Assembly: GCA_041940305.1 (NCBI GenBank)
Contig: JBGTSJ010000019.1
Location: 46,672-110,671 of the forward strand
Direction: 5' to 3'
DNA from: JBGTSJ01 sp041940305
Lineage (GTDB): Bacteria; Planctomycetota; Planctomycetia; Planctomycetales; Planctomycetaceae
DNA: 64,000 nucleotides
Part shown: piece by piece, positions 45,889 to 54,689 of the stretch
How the letters are laid out: the number at the start of each line of letters is the position of its first letter
Numbering within the stretch: the stretch's first letter is position 1
The notes under the pieces: model-generated
Told to the model about the DNA's origin: nothing
Seen by the model: the letters and a program-made list of their open reading frames with translations, nothing else
The model's database searches: none
Translations under genes and position numbers: made by a program

Positions 45889-47292
45889 TCAGGGCATCAA
45901 CGGCTTCGCCTCGCGCGGCGGGAGGGGCGGAGGAGGCTCGCCGTCGTACTCGGGAGCCGCCACGCCATGCGGATGCGCCTCGTCGATGTCGATGGGCGCA
46001 GACTGCGGCGAGTTGCGCAGCGAACTCGGCGGCGGAGGGGGCAGCCCGACCGTGTCTTCGGCCGTCCCGTTCTGCAGCTCGATCAACGGCAGGTTTGCGT
46101 TCCGTTCGGGCAGCGGCATCAGCCGTTCGGGCTTCACTTCCGGTTTGACCTCCGGCATCGGCTGCGGAATGGGCTGCGCCGGCTCCGTGGTGACGAGTTC
46201 GGCAGGCGGAGTTTCGCTCCGGGGCATCACGCGTTCGCGGTACAGAACGAGCGCGTGCATCGCGTGGTACAGCGGCCCGCAGTCGGCCGGCTGGTTGGCA
46301 TTGTTGATCAGGTCCCGCGACACCGCCTCGACGGCTTTGCGAACCCAGTACTCCTTGAGCCGCCGTTCCGGTAGTGCGGCCATCAGCCATTCCAGCATGT
46401 GGCCCGACGACTTGATCCGCTCGTTGAAGTCTGTGCTCTCGCCGCGACCCTTGAAGAACTGCGTCGAGAACGTGCCGTCCCGATTCTGCATCGACTGGGC
46501 GGCCGCGATGTGCGACTGAATCTTCTGGTCCGCCTGCAGCCACGCGCCGGTCAGGCGGCCGTGCTTCTGCATGTAGGAGTTGCGGGCCAGGCTGAGTGCG
46601 AACAGTTGGTGCGTGCCGCCGCAGGGAGCGTTCGTGACCCCCGCCGCGGTCTGGATGTTGACCAGCCGCTCCATGCTCCAGGCTTCGCCCGAATGATTGA
46701 TCCAGGTGGCGTCCGGTTCGACGTAACGCGTGAGGAACCACAGCGTCCAGGTTGTTTCCTCTTTCGTGTTCGCCGTCATCTGGGCGTTGCGCACCATGTC
46801 GGCCATCGTGACGATCTCCCCCCCGCGCACCTTGAACTGGTGCTCCAGCGGCAGGTCCGACATCGTCAGAATTGCCAGGAACTGGTTGACGTGCCCCTCA
46901 AAGGCATACGGGACGGTGTACGGGTGCCCGCGGCCGCCAAAGGGTGTCTTCTCGAACCAGTACTCGCCGCGATACATCGCCTGGTTGGAGATGTACTCGA
47001 CGGCGTTGATTTTCTGCCCCTTGGACTTGAGTTCGTAATCGGTGCGCAGGGCGAGCAGGCCATGGGCGATCTGCCACGGAGTGTGGACGTCGACATCCAG
47101 ATACCGGAGCGTGGTGCGGTGGATGGCGTCGTCCACCAGCTGCAGGAGTGGATCCGGAGCCTGGGGCGTCTGAGCTCCCGACTGGTCCGGTATCGCCGCC
47201 AGCTGTTGCGCCTGTGCGGTCGCGACCAGTGCCACGAGAACTGCGGAGACCCCGGCCCACCGCGTCGCGATCCTCAAGTACTCAGAGCCCAT
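45889..47292 (-). CDS. Secreted hypothetical protein, helical toroid-like
   Basis: The 467-residue product has a signal peptide (residues 1-28, ending TAQAQ). The middle is helical with repeated aromatic and His patterns (WQIAHGLLALRTDYEL, YTVPYAFEGHVNQFLAI, THQLFALSLARNSYMQ), which resembles alpha/alpha-toroid proteins, but no family can be named. The C-terminal 100 residues are Pro/Glu-rich and disordered. It is conserved-looking in planctomycetes; function unknown. It converges on truB. Confidence 0.65.
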   Translation of the reverse strand: MGSEYLRIATRWAGVSAVLVALVATAQAQQLAAIPDQSGAQTPQAPDPLLQLVDDAIHRTTLRYLDVDVHTPWQIAHGLLALRTDYELKSKGQKINAVEYISNQAMYRGEYWFEKTPFGGRGHPYTVPYAFEGHVNQFLAILTMSDLPLEHQFKVRGGEIVTMADMVRNAQMTANTKEETTWTLWFLTRYVEPDATWINHSGEAWSMERLVNIQTAAGVTNAPCGGTHQLFALSLARNSYMQKHGRLTGAWLQADQKIQSHIAAAQSMQNRDGTFSTQFFKGRGESTDFNERIKSSGHMLEWLMAALPERRLKEYWVRKAVEAVSRDLINNANQPADCGPLYHAMHALVLYRERVMPRSETPPAELVTTEPAQPIPQPMPEVKPEVKPERLMPLPERNANLPLIELQNGTAEDTVGLPPPPPSSLRNSPQSAPIDIDEAHPHGVAAPEYDGEPPPPLPPREAKPLMP

Positions 47293-47792
47293 GCGTCGTG
47301 CTGCTCCTCTGGCGGCTTTCGCAACGTCGTATTGCGAGCGACAGTTTCAAGGCACCCCCGAGCCATCCCAAGCGAGCGCCGCGGGATGACCGCTGACGTC
47401 TCTATATCTCGGCTGGCCGGCGGCAGTTCCGCACATTCGCTGAGGCCCGCCCGACAGGTCGCGGAAGTTAGCCGATTCGTCAACGGGAGAGAATACCGCT
47501 TCCGCACGAGCCGCGCCAGACCGGCAATCCTCACCCTCGAACCGGCACGAACGACGGACACAGCACCCACAACCGGCGCATTTTGCCTCCCCGGAATTGA
47601 ACAGGAGGTAACGGAGGGAACAGAGATGGCTGAAGAGCGGGACAGGTAGGGGGATGGCTCGCCGGGAACATCACTATCTGATCTCAGATTTCCGTCGTCT
47701 CGCACGGCTCTTCAGGGAAGCCAGTCGTTGCCCCGACTGCCCGGAATCGTTCCAACGAACAGGACATTCTCCCCACCCCTCTCTTCCCTCCG
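47293..47792. other. Intergenic region with the left arm of a long inverted repeat
   Basis: No supported gene lies in this 500-base gap. It holds the left arm of the ubiE-associated repeat at 47593 and no clear promoter. Confidence 0.4.
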
Positions 47793-47811
47793 TTACCTCC
47801 TGTTCAATTCC
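47593..47811. repeat. Long inverted repeat at the 3' end of ubiE
   Basis: The 33 bases at 47593-47625 (starting GGAATTGAACAGGAGG) and the 33 bases at 47779-47811 (ending CCTCCTGTTCAATTCC) are reverse complements with one mismatch. The right arm encodes the last residues and stop of ubiE. Confidence 0.9.
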
Positions 47812-48548
47812 TCCGTCCCGTCATCAGGCTTCGTCCCCACATACAGCGTCGCGATCCCCAACGTCAGCGGCCTGAACGTCACCGACGACAGACCGCATTC
47901 CTCCATGATGGCCGCCAGAGCCGGGCCGTCAGGGAACTGGGAGACCGACTGTGGGAGATAGTTGTAAGCCGACTCCCGGTTGCGGGCGAACAACTGGCCG
48001 ATCCGTGGGAGTACGTTGCGAAAGTACCATCGATAGACGGCGCCAAACAGTCTGCTGCGCGGACTGGAGAACTCCAGCACCGCCACCTGGCCCCCCGGCC
48101 GGCACACTCGTGCCATCTCCCGCAGGCCAGCACGGGTGTCGGCGACATTCCTCAGGCCGAAAGCCACGCAGACGATCTGGAACTGGTCATCCGCAAACGG
48201 CAGATGTTGCGTGTCGGCTTCCAGAAAGGCCACGCGCCGGCTCCCGGCGTCCCGCTGTTTCAGTTCGGCCCGCACCAGCATCTCATGCGTGAAGTCGGTC
48301 GCAACAACTTCCACCTGACCCGCGGCTTTCCGGGCATAGGCGAACGCCAGATCGCCCGTCCCCGAGCAGACGTCGAGGATCGGGGCATCCCCCTCCGGTT
48401 TGACGGCCTGCACTGTCCGCCAGCGCCAATACACGTCCACTCCGCCGGAGAGGACGTGATTCATCAGGTCGTAGCGTGGCGCAATCTCCCCGAACATCCG
48501 CTGCACGCGTTCGCCGGACTTATCGACAGTAGGGGGAGATGCGGACAC
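47793..48548 (-). CDS. ubiE: Quinone C-methyltransferase UbiE/MenG
   Basis: UbiE methylates the quinone ring with SAM at a late step of ubiquinone or menaquinone synthesis. The 251-residue product has VQRMFGEIAPRYDLMNHVLS, the SAM motif DVCSGTGDLA, LPFADDQFQIVCVAFGLRNV, and LEFSSPR. The start is a GTG one base after the ubiD stop, which gives tight coupling. The last five codons and stop (ELNRR) come from a repeat. Planctomycetes generally use menaquinone, so MenG activity is more likely. Confidence 0.9.
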   Translation of the reverse strand: MSASPPTVDKSGERVQRMFGEIAPRYDLMNHVLSGGVDVYWRWRTVQAVKPEGDAPILDVCSGTGDLAFAYARKAAGQVEVVATDFTHEMLVRAELKQRDAGSRRVAFLEADTQHLPFADDQFQIVCVAFGLRNVADTRAGLREMARVCRPGGQVAVLEFSSPRSRLFGAVYRWYFRNVLPRIGQLFARNRESAYNYLPQSVSQFPDGPALAAIMEECGLSSVTFRPLTLGIATLYVGTKPDDGTEELNRR

Positions 48549-48549
48549 G

Positions 48550-50052
48550 TCAGCCTGTGGGAGAGCCTGTTGACCAATGAACCGGATTCGAGCCCCGGGG
48601 TAAACCGAGTTCCCGCAGCCGTCCCGCCACGGCCGACTCAGTCTCGGGCGGCGGCAGAGCGTCCAGAATTGGAGGTCGTCCGCCCCGCTCGGCGGGAAGC
48701 TTGCGCGTGGCGTCGATCCCCAGGCGGGTTCCAATCCCCGGGACCGGATGCGATGGATCGTCCCGGTCGCCCGGCCCCTGCGTGGTGCTGACATCGGCGG
48801 CCGCGTCGAGGTGTGCACCGACCGCTCCCCATACCGCAGTTTCGTCCTGCACGTCGACCTCCGCATCGACGACGACGACGAACTTCACACCCAACCAAGG
48901 ACGCAGGTTGCACAGCGCATCCATCACCTTCCTTGCCTGGCGAGGGAATTGCTTGCGGATGCTGACGAACAGCAGCCGACCAGCACCACCCGACGACGGT
49001 GCATTCACGTCGACGACCTCCGGCAGATACAGCTTGATGAAGGGGAGCAGCAGGCGCTCGGTCAGCTTGGACAACGTATGCTCATCGCCGGGGCCTCTGC
49101 TCGGAATGATCGTGGGGAACAGCGGGTTCACGCGGTGTGTGACTGCGGTGACCTGAATCGTTAGCAAATCGCTGCTCGTGATGAGCAGGCCGCACTCCGA
49201 GGTGAACACGGCGTCGCTCTCCGGTTCCGCGCCGGAGTCGATGCGACCTTCGATGACCATCTCCGCGTCGGCAGGCACATCCAGTTCAACGGTGCGGGCC
49301 CGCACGAGATCGATCCCCTCCCCGGCCAGCAGACCGGCGAACTGCAGAGCGTCCATGCCGGATGGAAGCGCCGGCGAGCCGGCGTAGGTCAGCAGGGGAT
49401 GGCCGCCGAGCGAGATTGCGACAGGCATGGACTGATTGAGGGCCCGATACGCATGCAGAATGTGCCACGCGGGATGCTGCTCGTGCCAATGTGGGACAAG
49501 AGTGTTGGTTCCTGTCATCTGCAGGCGATAACGACCGACATGGAGCCCGCCCGTCTGCGGATCGCGGACACTGAGCTGACCCGCGGTGATCGTGGGACCG
49601 GTCTCCCCCAGCCAGCAGCGGGGGATTGGCAGTGCAGTCAGATCCACGTCGCTCCCCATCCGGACCACCTGCTGGCAGCTCCCGGTCTTCACCAGCCGGG
49701 ATCGCGATCCGGCCAGTTGCGACAGCCGCGGCAACAATCGGATAGCGTCGAACAGTCCGTCGGGGACGTCCGGAAGCAGCGTTGACAACAGTCGAGCCGC
49801 CGCGTCGTCAAAGCGACTGACGCCGAGTGCGCGGCACAGCCGTCGGGGCGCCGCGAAAAGATTCGCCGCGACAGGAAGAGACGATCCGCGGACGTTGTCG
49901 AAGACAATCGCCGGCCCGCTGTCCGTCTGCAGCGCGACCTGCCGGACGATCTCGGCGAGTTCATAGTCCGGGTCGACTTCATCCTTGATGCGCAGCAGAT
50001 CGCCATCGTCGTGCAGAACGGTCAGGAATTCGCCCAACTGGCGGTACGGCAT
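48550..50052 (-). CDS. ubiD: UbiD-family prenylated-FMN decarboxylase
   Basis: UbiD enzymes decarboxylate aromatic or unsaturated acids with prenylated FMN; here a quinone-pathway role is implied by ubiE next door. The 500-residue product has family stretches HVGRYRLQMTG, PVAISLGGHPLLTYAGSPAL, VELDVPADAEMVIEG, and MGIDATRK-like GIDATRKLP. The usual PEGPFGDHTGYY loop reads PESDAVFTSECGLL, so the active-site region is divergent; one acidic residue is kept (Glu in SEC). It may be an alternative UbiD branch such as the MqnL type. Confidence 0.87.
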   Translation of the reverse strand: MPYRQLGEFLTVLHDDGDLLRIKDEVDPDYELAEIVRQVALQTDSGPAIVFDNVRGSSLPVAANLFAAPRRLCRALGVSRFDDAAARLLSTLLPDVPDGLFDAIRLLPRLSQLAGSRSRLVKTGSCQQVVRMGSDVDLTALPIPRCWLGETGPTITAGQLSVRDPQTGGLHVGRYRLQMTGTNTLVPHWHEQHPAWHILHAYRALNQSMPVAISLGGHPLLTYAGSPALPSGMDALQFAGLLAGEGIDLVRARTVELDVPADAEMVIEGRIDSGAEPESDAVFTSECGLLITSSDLLTIQVTAVTHRVNPLFPTIIPSRGPGDEHTLSKLTERLLLPFIKLYLPEVVDVNAPSSGGAGRLLFVSIRKQFPRQARKVMDALCNLRPWLGVKFVVVVDAEVDVQDETAVWGAVGAHLDAAADVSTTQGPGDRDDPSHPVPGIGTRLGIDATRKLPAERGGRPPILDALPPPETESAVAGRLRELGLPRGSNPVHWSTGSPTG

Positions 50053-50177
50053 GCGATGCGACGAATCGTGAGGTTCCCGGGAGTGGCGGCGGGATTATAG
50101 GGCTGACGGGCGGGCGTCGCACGCGCCCATCAACCATCATCGTTTGGCCGCAACCCGCAGGGGAGCGCGCGGCCGCG

Positions 50178-51572
50178 CTACCCGTTCCGCGCCAGCTCAA
50201 CGGCCACCGCCGCATCGTCGCCACTCCTCGCCTCCGGCAGCCGCTTCGGTTCAGTCGCCGTTTCAATGCAGACCGGCACCGGCAACGACACCGTGAACCG
50301 GGTCCCTTCCGTGGAAGACTCCGCCAGCCGGATCCGGCCCCCCACCGCCTCGACCATGTTCCGGCACACGAACAGCCCCAGCCCGGTGCCCGTCGGCTTC
50401 GTCGTGAAGTACGGCTCGAACAGCCGCGACTGGTCCTCCGCCGCGATGCCGTGACCGTCGTCGGCGACATCGATCGTCAGGCGGCCCTCCGCGCAGCGAG
50501 TGGTGATCGACAGCGTCCCCCCCTCCTCGGTGGCGTCGAGCGCGTTGAGGACCAGGTTAAGAAAAACCTGCAGCATCTGGTCCCGGATGACTTCGACGCG
50601 CGGCACGTCATCGGCGAACTCCGTGTTGATCTGCCGTCCCTTGCGCCGCTTGTAGTATTTGGCGACGTTGAGGGCCGACTGGATGACGTCGTGGATGTCG
50701 CAACTCGCGACGTCCTTGGTTGCGGGACGGGAGAAGTCGATCAGCTCGCGGAGCGTGCGCTGGATGCGGCGCAGCTGCTCATCCACCATGCCGAGCCGGG
50801 CGTGCATGTACTCGTCCAGCTCGCGGCGGTTCATCATCTGCACCAGAGAGCTGATCGCCGCCAGCGGATTGCCGACCTCATGCGCGATCCCCGCCGCCAG
50901 CAGTCCGAACGCGGCCTGCTTCTCCTGCTGGACGACCAGCGCCTGCGACTCCTGCAGCTCGCGCGTCCGCTCCCCGATCCGTTCCTCGAGCAGTTCCTGG
51001 TTCTTCCGCAGTTCGTCGTTGAGTTCCGACAAGCGCCCGCTGGCCGCCTTGAGCAGCGTCACCAGCGCGACGCTCGCCCAGGTGACCCAGCCCATGAAGA
51101 TCACCAGCAGCACCAGCGACTGCACCTCGGCCGCCGTCGGCCGGCCTTCGCTCAGCGCCAGAATCGTGAAGCTCAGGGCGTGCAGCGCAAACGTGGCGTA
51201 TGTCACGCGCGGCGGATAGCGGATCGCGCACACCAGCAGCGACAGGAAGTAGTAGAATCGAAACGCGCTCTCGAGGCCGTGGTCGAAGTAACACAGCAGA
51301 CCGATAAACACGGCCTCCATCAGCGAGATGAACAGCGGCAGCGGACTGAGAAACACCCGGCCGCGGACGCTCCAGATGGTGTCCAGCAGCGCATACACCG
51401 CCCCGAGCGTCAGAATCGCGTTCAGTTCAGGCTGATGCCGCCCGCTGCCGAGGACGTTGACCAGCACATAGCCGACACACAACCCGAACCACCGGATGCG
51501 CACGGTGATCGCCTCGGCCGGCAACTGCCAGCTGAAGTCGTCGCGCGGAGATGGAGCGGATCGCTGAGACAT
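50178..51572 (-). CDS. Sensor histidine kinase
   Basis: The 464-residue product has about six membrane segments in residues 25-175, a coiled-coil (LSELNDELRKNQELLEERIG), the phosphorylated His231 (AAGIAHEVGNPLAAI), and a HATPase_c domain with N-box (LVLNALDA) and G-boxes (DDGHGIAAEDQ, TGLGLFVCRNMV). No response regulator lies next to it, so it is an orphan. The next gene downstream on the same strand is ubiD after 125 bases. The signal is unknown. Confidence 0.92.
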   Translation of the reverse strand: MSQRSAPSPRDDFSWQLPAEAITVRIRWFGLCVGYVLVNVLGSGRHQPELNAILTLGAVYALLDTIWSVRGRVFLSPLPLFISLMEAVFIGLLCYFDHGLESAFRFYYFLSLLVCAIRYPPRVTYATFALHALSFTILALSEGRPTAAEVQSLVLLVIFMGWVTWASVALVTLLKAASGRLSELNDELRKNQELLEERIGERTRELQESQALVVQQEKQAAFGLLAAGIAHEVGNPLAAISSLVQMMNRRELDEYMHARLGMVDEQLRRIQRTLRELIDFSRPATKDVASCDIHDVIQSALNVAKYYKRRKGRQINTEFADDVPRVEVIRDQMLQVFLNLVLNALDATEEGGTLSITTRCAEGRLTIDVADDGHGIAAEDQSRLFEPYFTTKPTGTGLGLFVCRNMVEAVGGRIRLAESSTEGTRFTVSLPVPVCIETATEPKRLPEARSGDDAAVAVELARNG

Positions 51573-51798
51573 CGGCGTGTGTTCGATTCATGGTAGAGCG
51601 ACGCGCGGTACGAGGGAAGTTTCCTGACGACACTCGTCTTGACTGCAGTTCATGGCGAACTCCGGGACCATGACGGCCCCCCTGCAGAATCTCGCCACGG
51701 CACACCCCTCGCCTGCCGGGACGCCACAACCTGTGCAGTCCGACGCTGCCTGCCTACAATGCCCCCAAAATCCCTGAAATCAGCGAGGTCCTCCGCGG

Positions 51799-52590
51799 AT
51801 GCAGCCACGGCACGAAATCTTCCCCAACGTCATCGAAATGAACCTGCAGGCCCGCCGCCGGCTGGGATGCTGCGTGTACCTGGTGCATGACGAAGGGGAA
51901 TGGCTGCTGATCGACATCGGGTACGAGGACACCCTCGACGATATCATCAAGCTGATCCGCGAGATGGATTTCCCGCTCGCCAACTGCAAGTATCTCGTCG
52001 CCACGCATGCCGACGTGGACCACGTGCAGGCCCTCAAGCGCGCCAAAGAGATCCTGCCCCAGGCGACTGTCGTCGGCCACCGTCACGCGGCCAAGCTGCT
52101 GGCGACCGGCGAGCGCATCATGACCTATGCCGAAATCGCCGCCCAAGGCATCTCCATCCCCATGCCTCGCGTCGAAATCGAGCAGACGATCGACGAGGGG
52201 GACATCCTCAAGGTCGGCAATTTGTCGCTCGAAGTCTGGCATACTCCGGGGCACGCTCCGGCCCAGCTCTCCTTCCGCATGCGGGACCTGCTGTTCTCGG
52301 GCGACAATATTTACCGCGACGGCTGCGTCGGCAACATCGACGCCCATCACGGCTCTGACCTCCCTTCGTTCATCAAGTCGCTCAAACGCATCCAGGCCAG
52401 CGACGTGCAGTGGCTCCTCCCCAGCCACGGACCGATCTTCCGGAAGGACAACGCTCAGCTGCAGAAGACCATCGACCGGTTAAGCGAATACCAGCACATG
52501 GCCGACTTCGGCACCTGCGCCGTCGACTGGCCCCTGCTCGACGAATGGGACGAGGAACTCGCAAAGGGCGGAGCGCCCGCGGGGGGATGA
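51799..52590 (+). CDS. Metallo-beta-lactamase-fold hydrolase
   Basis: The 263-residue product has the fold's ordered motifs: LLIDIGYED, ATHADVDH (His70, Asp72, Asp74, His75), HTPGHAPAQLSF, LFSGDNIYRD, and SHGPIF. The usual HxHxDH reads H-A-D-V-D-H, so the second His is Asp, an unusual but plausible metal ligand. The substrate is not predictable. It begins an apparent unit with the small gene downstream, eight bases after its stop. Confidence 0.85.
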   Translation: MQPRHEIFPNVIEMNLQARRRLGCCVYLVHDEGEWLLIDIGYEDTLDDIIKLIREMDFPLANCKYLVATHADVDHVQALKRAKEILPQATVVGHRHAAKLLATGERIMTYAEIAAQGISIPMPRVEIEQTIDEGDILKVGNLSLEVWHTPGHAPAQLSFRMRDLLFSGDNIYRDGCVGNIDAHHGSDLPSFIKSLKRIQASDVQWLLPSHGPIFRKDNAQLQKTIDRLSEYQHMADFGTCAVDWPLLDEWDEELAKGGAPAGG

Positions 52591-52597
52591 GCCACTG

Positions 52598-52858
52598 ATG
52601 CACGCATCGAGAACAGCCATGCCGGACGATCCTGACAGCCCGCGGCAACTCGCTCGCCTGCCCACAGAGGTCGATGCCGCCCTCCTCGTCGAGCATCTGG
52701 AGTCGTTCGGCATCAAGGCGATGATCGGCGGCGCCGGAACATCCACCGGCTGGCCGGAAGCGCCTGGAGACGTGCAGGTGCTGGTGCGGTTGGGAGACCT
52801 CGAACGGGCCGCCGCAATCCGCGAAACTCCTGCGCAACGATTGCCAGGACTGCGCTAG
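52598..52858 (+). CDS. Small DUF2007-like protein
   Basis: The 86-residue product resembles DUF2007 putative signal-transducing proteins: LPTEVDAALLVEHLESFGIKAMI, then DVQVLVRLGDLERA. These are small ferredoxin-like folds of unknown role. The start is the ATG at 52598 after a GGGGGGA stretch; an alternative ATG lies 21 bases on. Confidence 0.6.
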   Translation: MHASRTAMPDDPDSPRQLARLPTEVDAALLVEHLESFGIKAMIGGAGTSTGWPEAPGDVQVLVRLGDLERAAAIRETPAQRLPGLR

Positions 52859-52892
52859 AGCCGTCGGTCCGATCAGAACACGCTGCCGGAGA

Positions 52893-52914
52893 CCACGCCC
52901 TGTCGAGGGCGTGG
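52893..52914. terminator. Hairpin between the DUF2007-like gene and tpx
   Basis: CCACGCCCT and AGGGCGTGG form a perfect nine-pair stem with a GTCG loop, 34 bases past the upstream stop. There is no T-run on either strand. Confidence 0.55.
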
Positions 52915-53066
52915 CAAGCGTACGCAGCGCTCGCCGTCGTGATCCCGGTCAGTGCTACTCTCAGCGAAGGCGGGGACGATTTCGCACCCTTGGAAACATG
53001 CGTCCCATCCGCGATACTCGCGCTTGGGATCACTCAACCGTCATCACTCGCTGCGAAGGAGCAGAC

Positions 53067-53570
53067 ATGCCGAACGTCACTCTCAAGGGAAATCCGGTCA
53101 CACTTTCCGGTAAGGAACTGAAAGTCGGCGACAGGGCCCCCGCTTTCAGCATCCAGAGCCCCGCCATGCAGGACGTCGGCTCGGATTCCGCGGCCGGAAA
53201 GACGAAGATCCTCGTGACCGTCCCCTCCCTCGACACGCCCGTCTGCCACGCCGAAACGCGCCGCTTCAACGAAGAGGCTGCCAATCTTCCCAACGTCGCC
53301 ATCTTTGTCGCCAGTACCGACCTGCCGTTTGCACAGAAGCGCTGGTGCGGCGCCGAAGGCGTGGACAAGGTGCAGGTCGGATCGGACCACCGCAGCGCGA
53401 AACTCGGAGAAGACTACGGCGTCCTGATCAAAGGGGGCCCGCTCGACCGCTGCCTCGCCCGCGCCGTGTTCGTGATCGGTGCGGACGACACGATCAAGCA
53501 TGTTGAGTACGTCAAGGAGATCACCGAGCATCCCAACTACGACGCCGCCCTCGCCGCCGCCAAAGGTTGA
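53067..53570 (+). CDS. tpx: Thiol peroxidase Tpx
   Basis: Tpx reduces hydrogen and alkyl peroxides with thioredoxin. The 167-residue product is of standard length and has peroxidatic Cys60 (SLDTPVCHAETRRFN) and resolving Cys94 (KRWCGAEG). AAGGAGC lies just before the ATG at 53067. It probably has its own promoter; a hairpin precedes it. Confidence 0.95.
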   Translation: MPNVTLKGNPVTLSGKELKVGDRAPAFSIQSPAMQDVGSDSAAGKTKILVTVPSLDTPVCHAETRRFNEEAANLPNVAIFVASTDLPFAQKRWCGAEGVDKVQVGSDHRSAKLGEDYGVLIKGGPLDRCLARAVFVIGADDTIKHVEYVKEITEHPNYDAALAAAKG

Positions 53571-53756
53571 TGACCCAGGCATGGCAGAACAGCGGAGCGA
53601 CGGGGGGCAGACATCGGACCAGTTTGCCACCTGAGACTGGGCCGCGCCGCGACATCATCGTTTGACGCGTCTGCCTCCGCCCATTACGATCCCGGTTCCG
53701 CACGCCGGTCGCATCGGCGGCGGGCTTTGTAACCTGTATTGAAGTATGTGACCCAA

Positions 53757-53918
53757 ATGGGGCGAATCGAACGAGGTCGGGAAATTGCGCGCCGGCGTGC
53801 TCGCCGCGAAAAGCTGGCCAAATTGCGCAAGCGCTTTGCAGCCGCAAAGACCGAATCCGAGAAAGCGGACCTGAAGGCCAAGGTTGCCCGCATCAGCCCG
53901 TTTGTCACGCTGACCTGA
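53757..53918 (+). CDS. Small basic DUF6800-like protein
   Basis: The 53-residue protein starts MGRIERGREIARRRARREKL and ends VARISPFVTLT. It is highly basic and helical, and it matches the pattern of the small planctomycete DUF6800 family (G-R-x-x-R-x-R-E-I-A-R-R-R, then I-S-P). An in-frame GTG nine bases earlier is an alternative start. The basic charge suggests RNA or ribosome contact, which is inference. Confidence 0.65.
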   Translation: MGRIERGREIARRRARREKLAKLRKRFAAAKTESEKADLKAKVARISPFVTLT

Positions 53919-54074
53919 GCCGGACTTTCTTTCGGCGGCCGGTCCCGTCGGGAAACGCCGCGTCCACAGCCGGTGTGCGGCAGGTCATTGATGGGCTGGC
54001 TGGCTGGCGCGGCTCCGCATCACCCGGCCGCTACAGTCTCGCGGATGCTGGCTGGCGATACCGCACGTCGGCGC

Positions 54075-54154
54075 TATAATCGATTGCGCGGCTGCTTTCG
54101 TCCCTTTCGGTGGGACGAACTCACCATCCGCGCCGGGATGGTTCGCCCCGAAAG
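54075..54154 (+). promoter_or_regulatory. Candidate promoter and structured 5' leader
   Basis: A perfect TATAAT at 54075-54080 lies upstream of a predicted folded leader. CGTCCC (54099) pairs with GGGACG (54112), ACCATCC (54123) with GGATGGT (54136), and CTTTCG (54095) with CGAAAG (54149), which encloses both hairpins. It lies 63 bases before the zinc-ribbon gene. No clear -35 is seen. Confidence 0.4.
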
Positions 54155-54216
54155 ACCGGCAACACCACCGGATCCATCCACTGCGTTACGATGGATTCTG
54201 AACAAAGGGATGCGGC

Positions 54217-54678
54217 ATGCGCGGCCCCGGCCTGCGCCTGGATCTGGACGTCCGCAGGACGTGGCGCTGTCCCGCCTGCGGCGCCGAGCGTCGAACTCAG
54301 GGGGACGTGGCCCAGATGCGCTGCGGCTGCTCCGATGCCCCGCTCATGAGGTATGTGGAAACGGCCCGGCCGCGGCGACCGGATCCGAAGCCGCATGATC
54401 CCTACATGGATGTGGACAGCATCCCCAACGACTCCGAGGATGCCTACGAACCGTCCGAGTCCGACCCTGCTCCCGCGCCCACGGTCGTGCCGGTCAACGT
54501 GACGGAAGCCGCAACCCCGGTCGGCGAGCAGTCTGAAGCGTCAGAAGCACGGCAGCACCGCGGCCGAAAATCCCGCAAACCGCAGCGGGAACGACGCCGC
54601 ACGGAGCCCGATGCCTCTCCGTCCCCCGCGCCGGAACATGAACGCCCGCCTGATCCCCCGCCGCAGCCCGCTCACTGA
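54217..54678 (+). CDS. Zinc-ribbon protein with disordered tail
   Basis: The 153-residue product has a short zinc ribbon (Cys18, Cys21, Cys36, Cys38) after a conserved-looking MRGPGLRLDLDVRRTW start, and a long acidic then basic Pro-rich tail. AAAGGGA lies before the ATG. It ends 11 bases before the VWA gene, so the two are probably co-transcribed. Function unknown. Confidence 0.6.
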   Translation: MRGPGLRLDLDVRRTWRCPACGAERRTQGDVAQMRCGCSDAPLMRYVETARPRRPDPKPHDPYMDVDSIPNDSEDAYEPSESDPAPAPTVVPVNVTEAATPVGEQSEASEARQHRGRKSRKPQRERRRTEPDASPSPAPEHERPPDPPPQPAH

Positions 54679-54689
54679 TCGACGTCCCG

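Noticed and set aside
39601..47811. CRISPR array
   Set aside because: The repeats are inverted, variable in word and not spaced by unique spacers of fixed length, and there are no cas genes.
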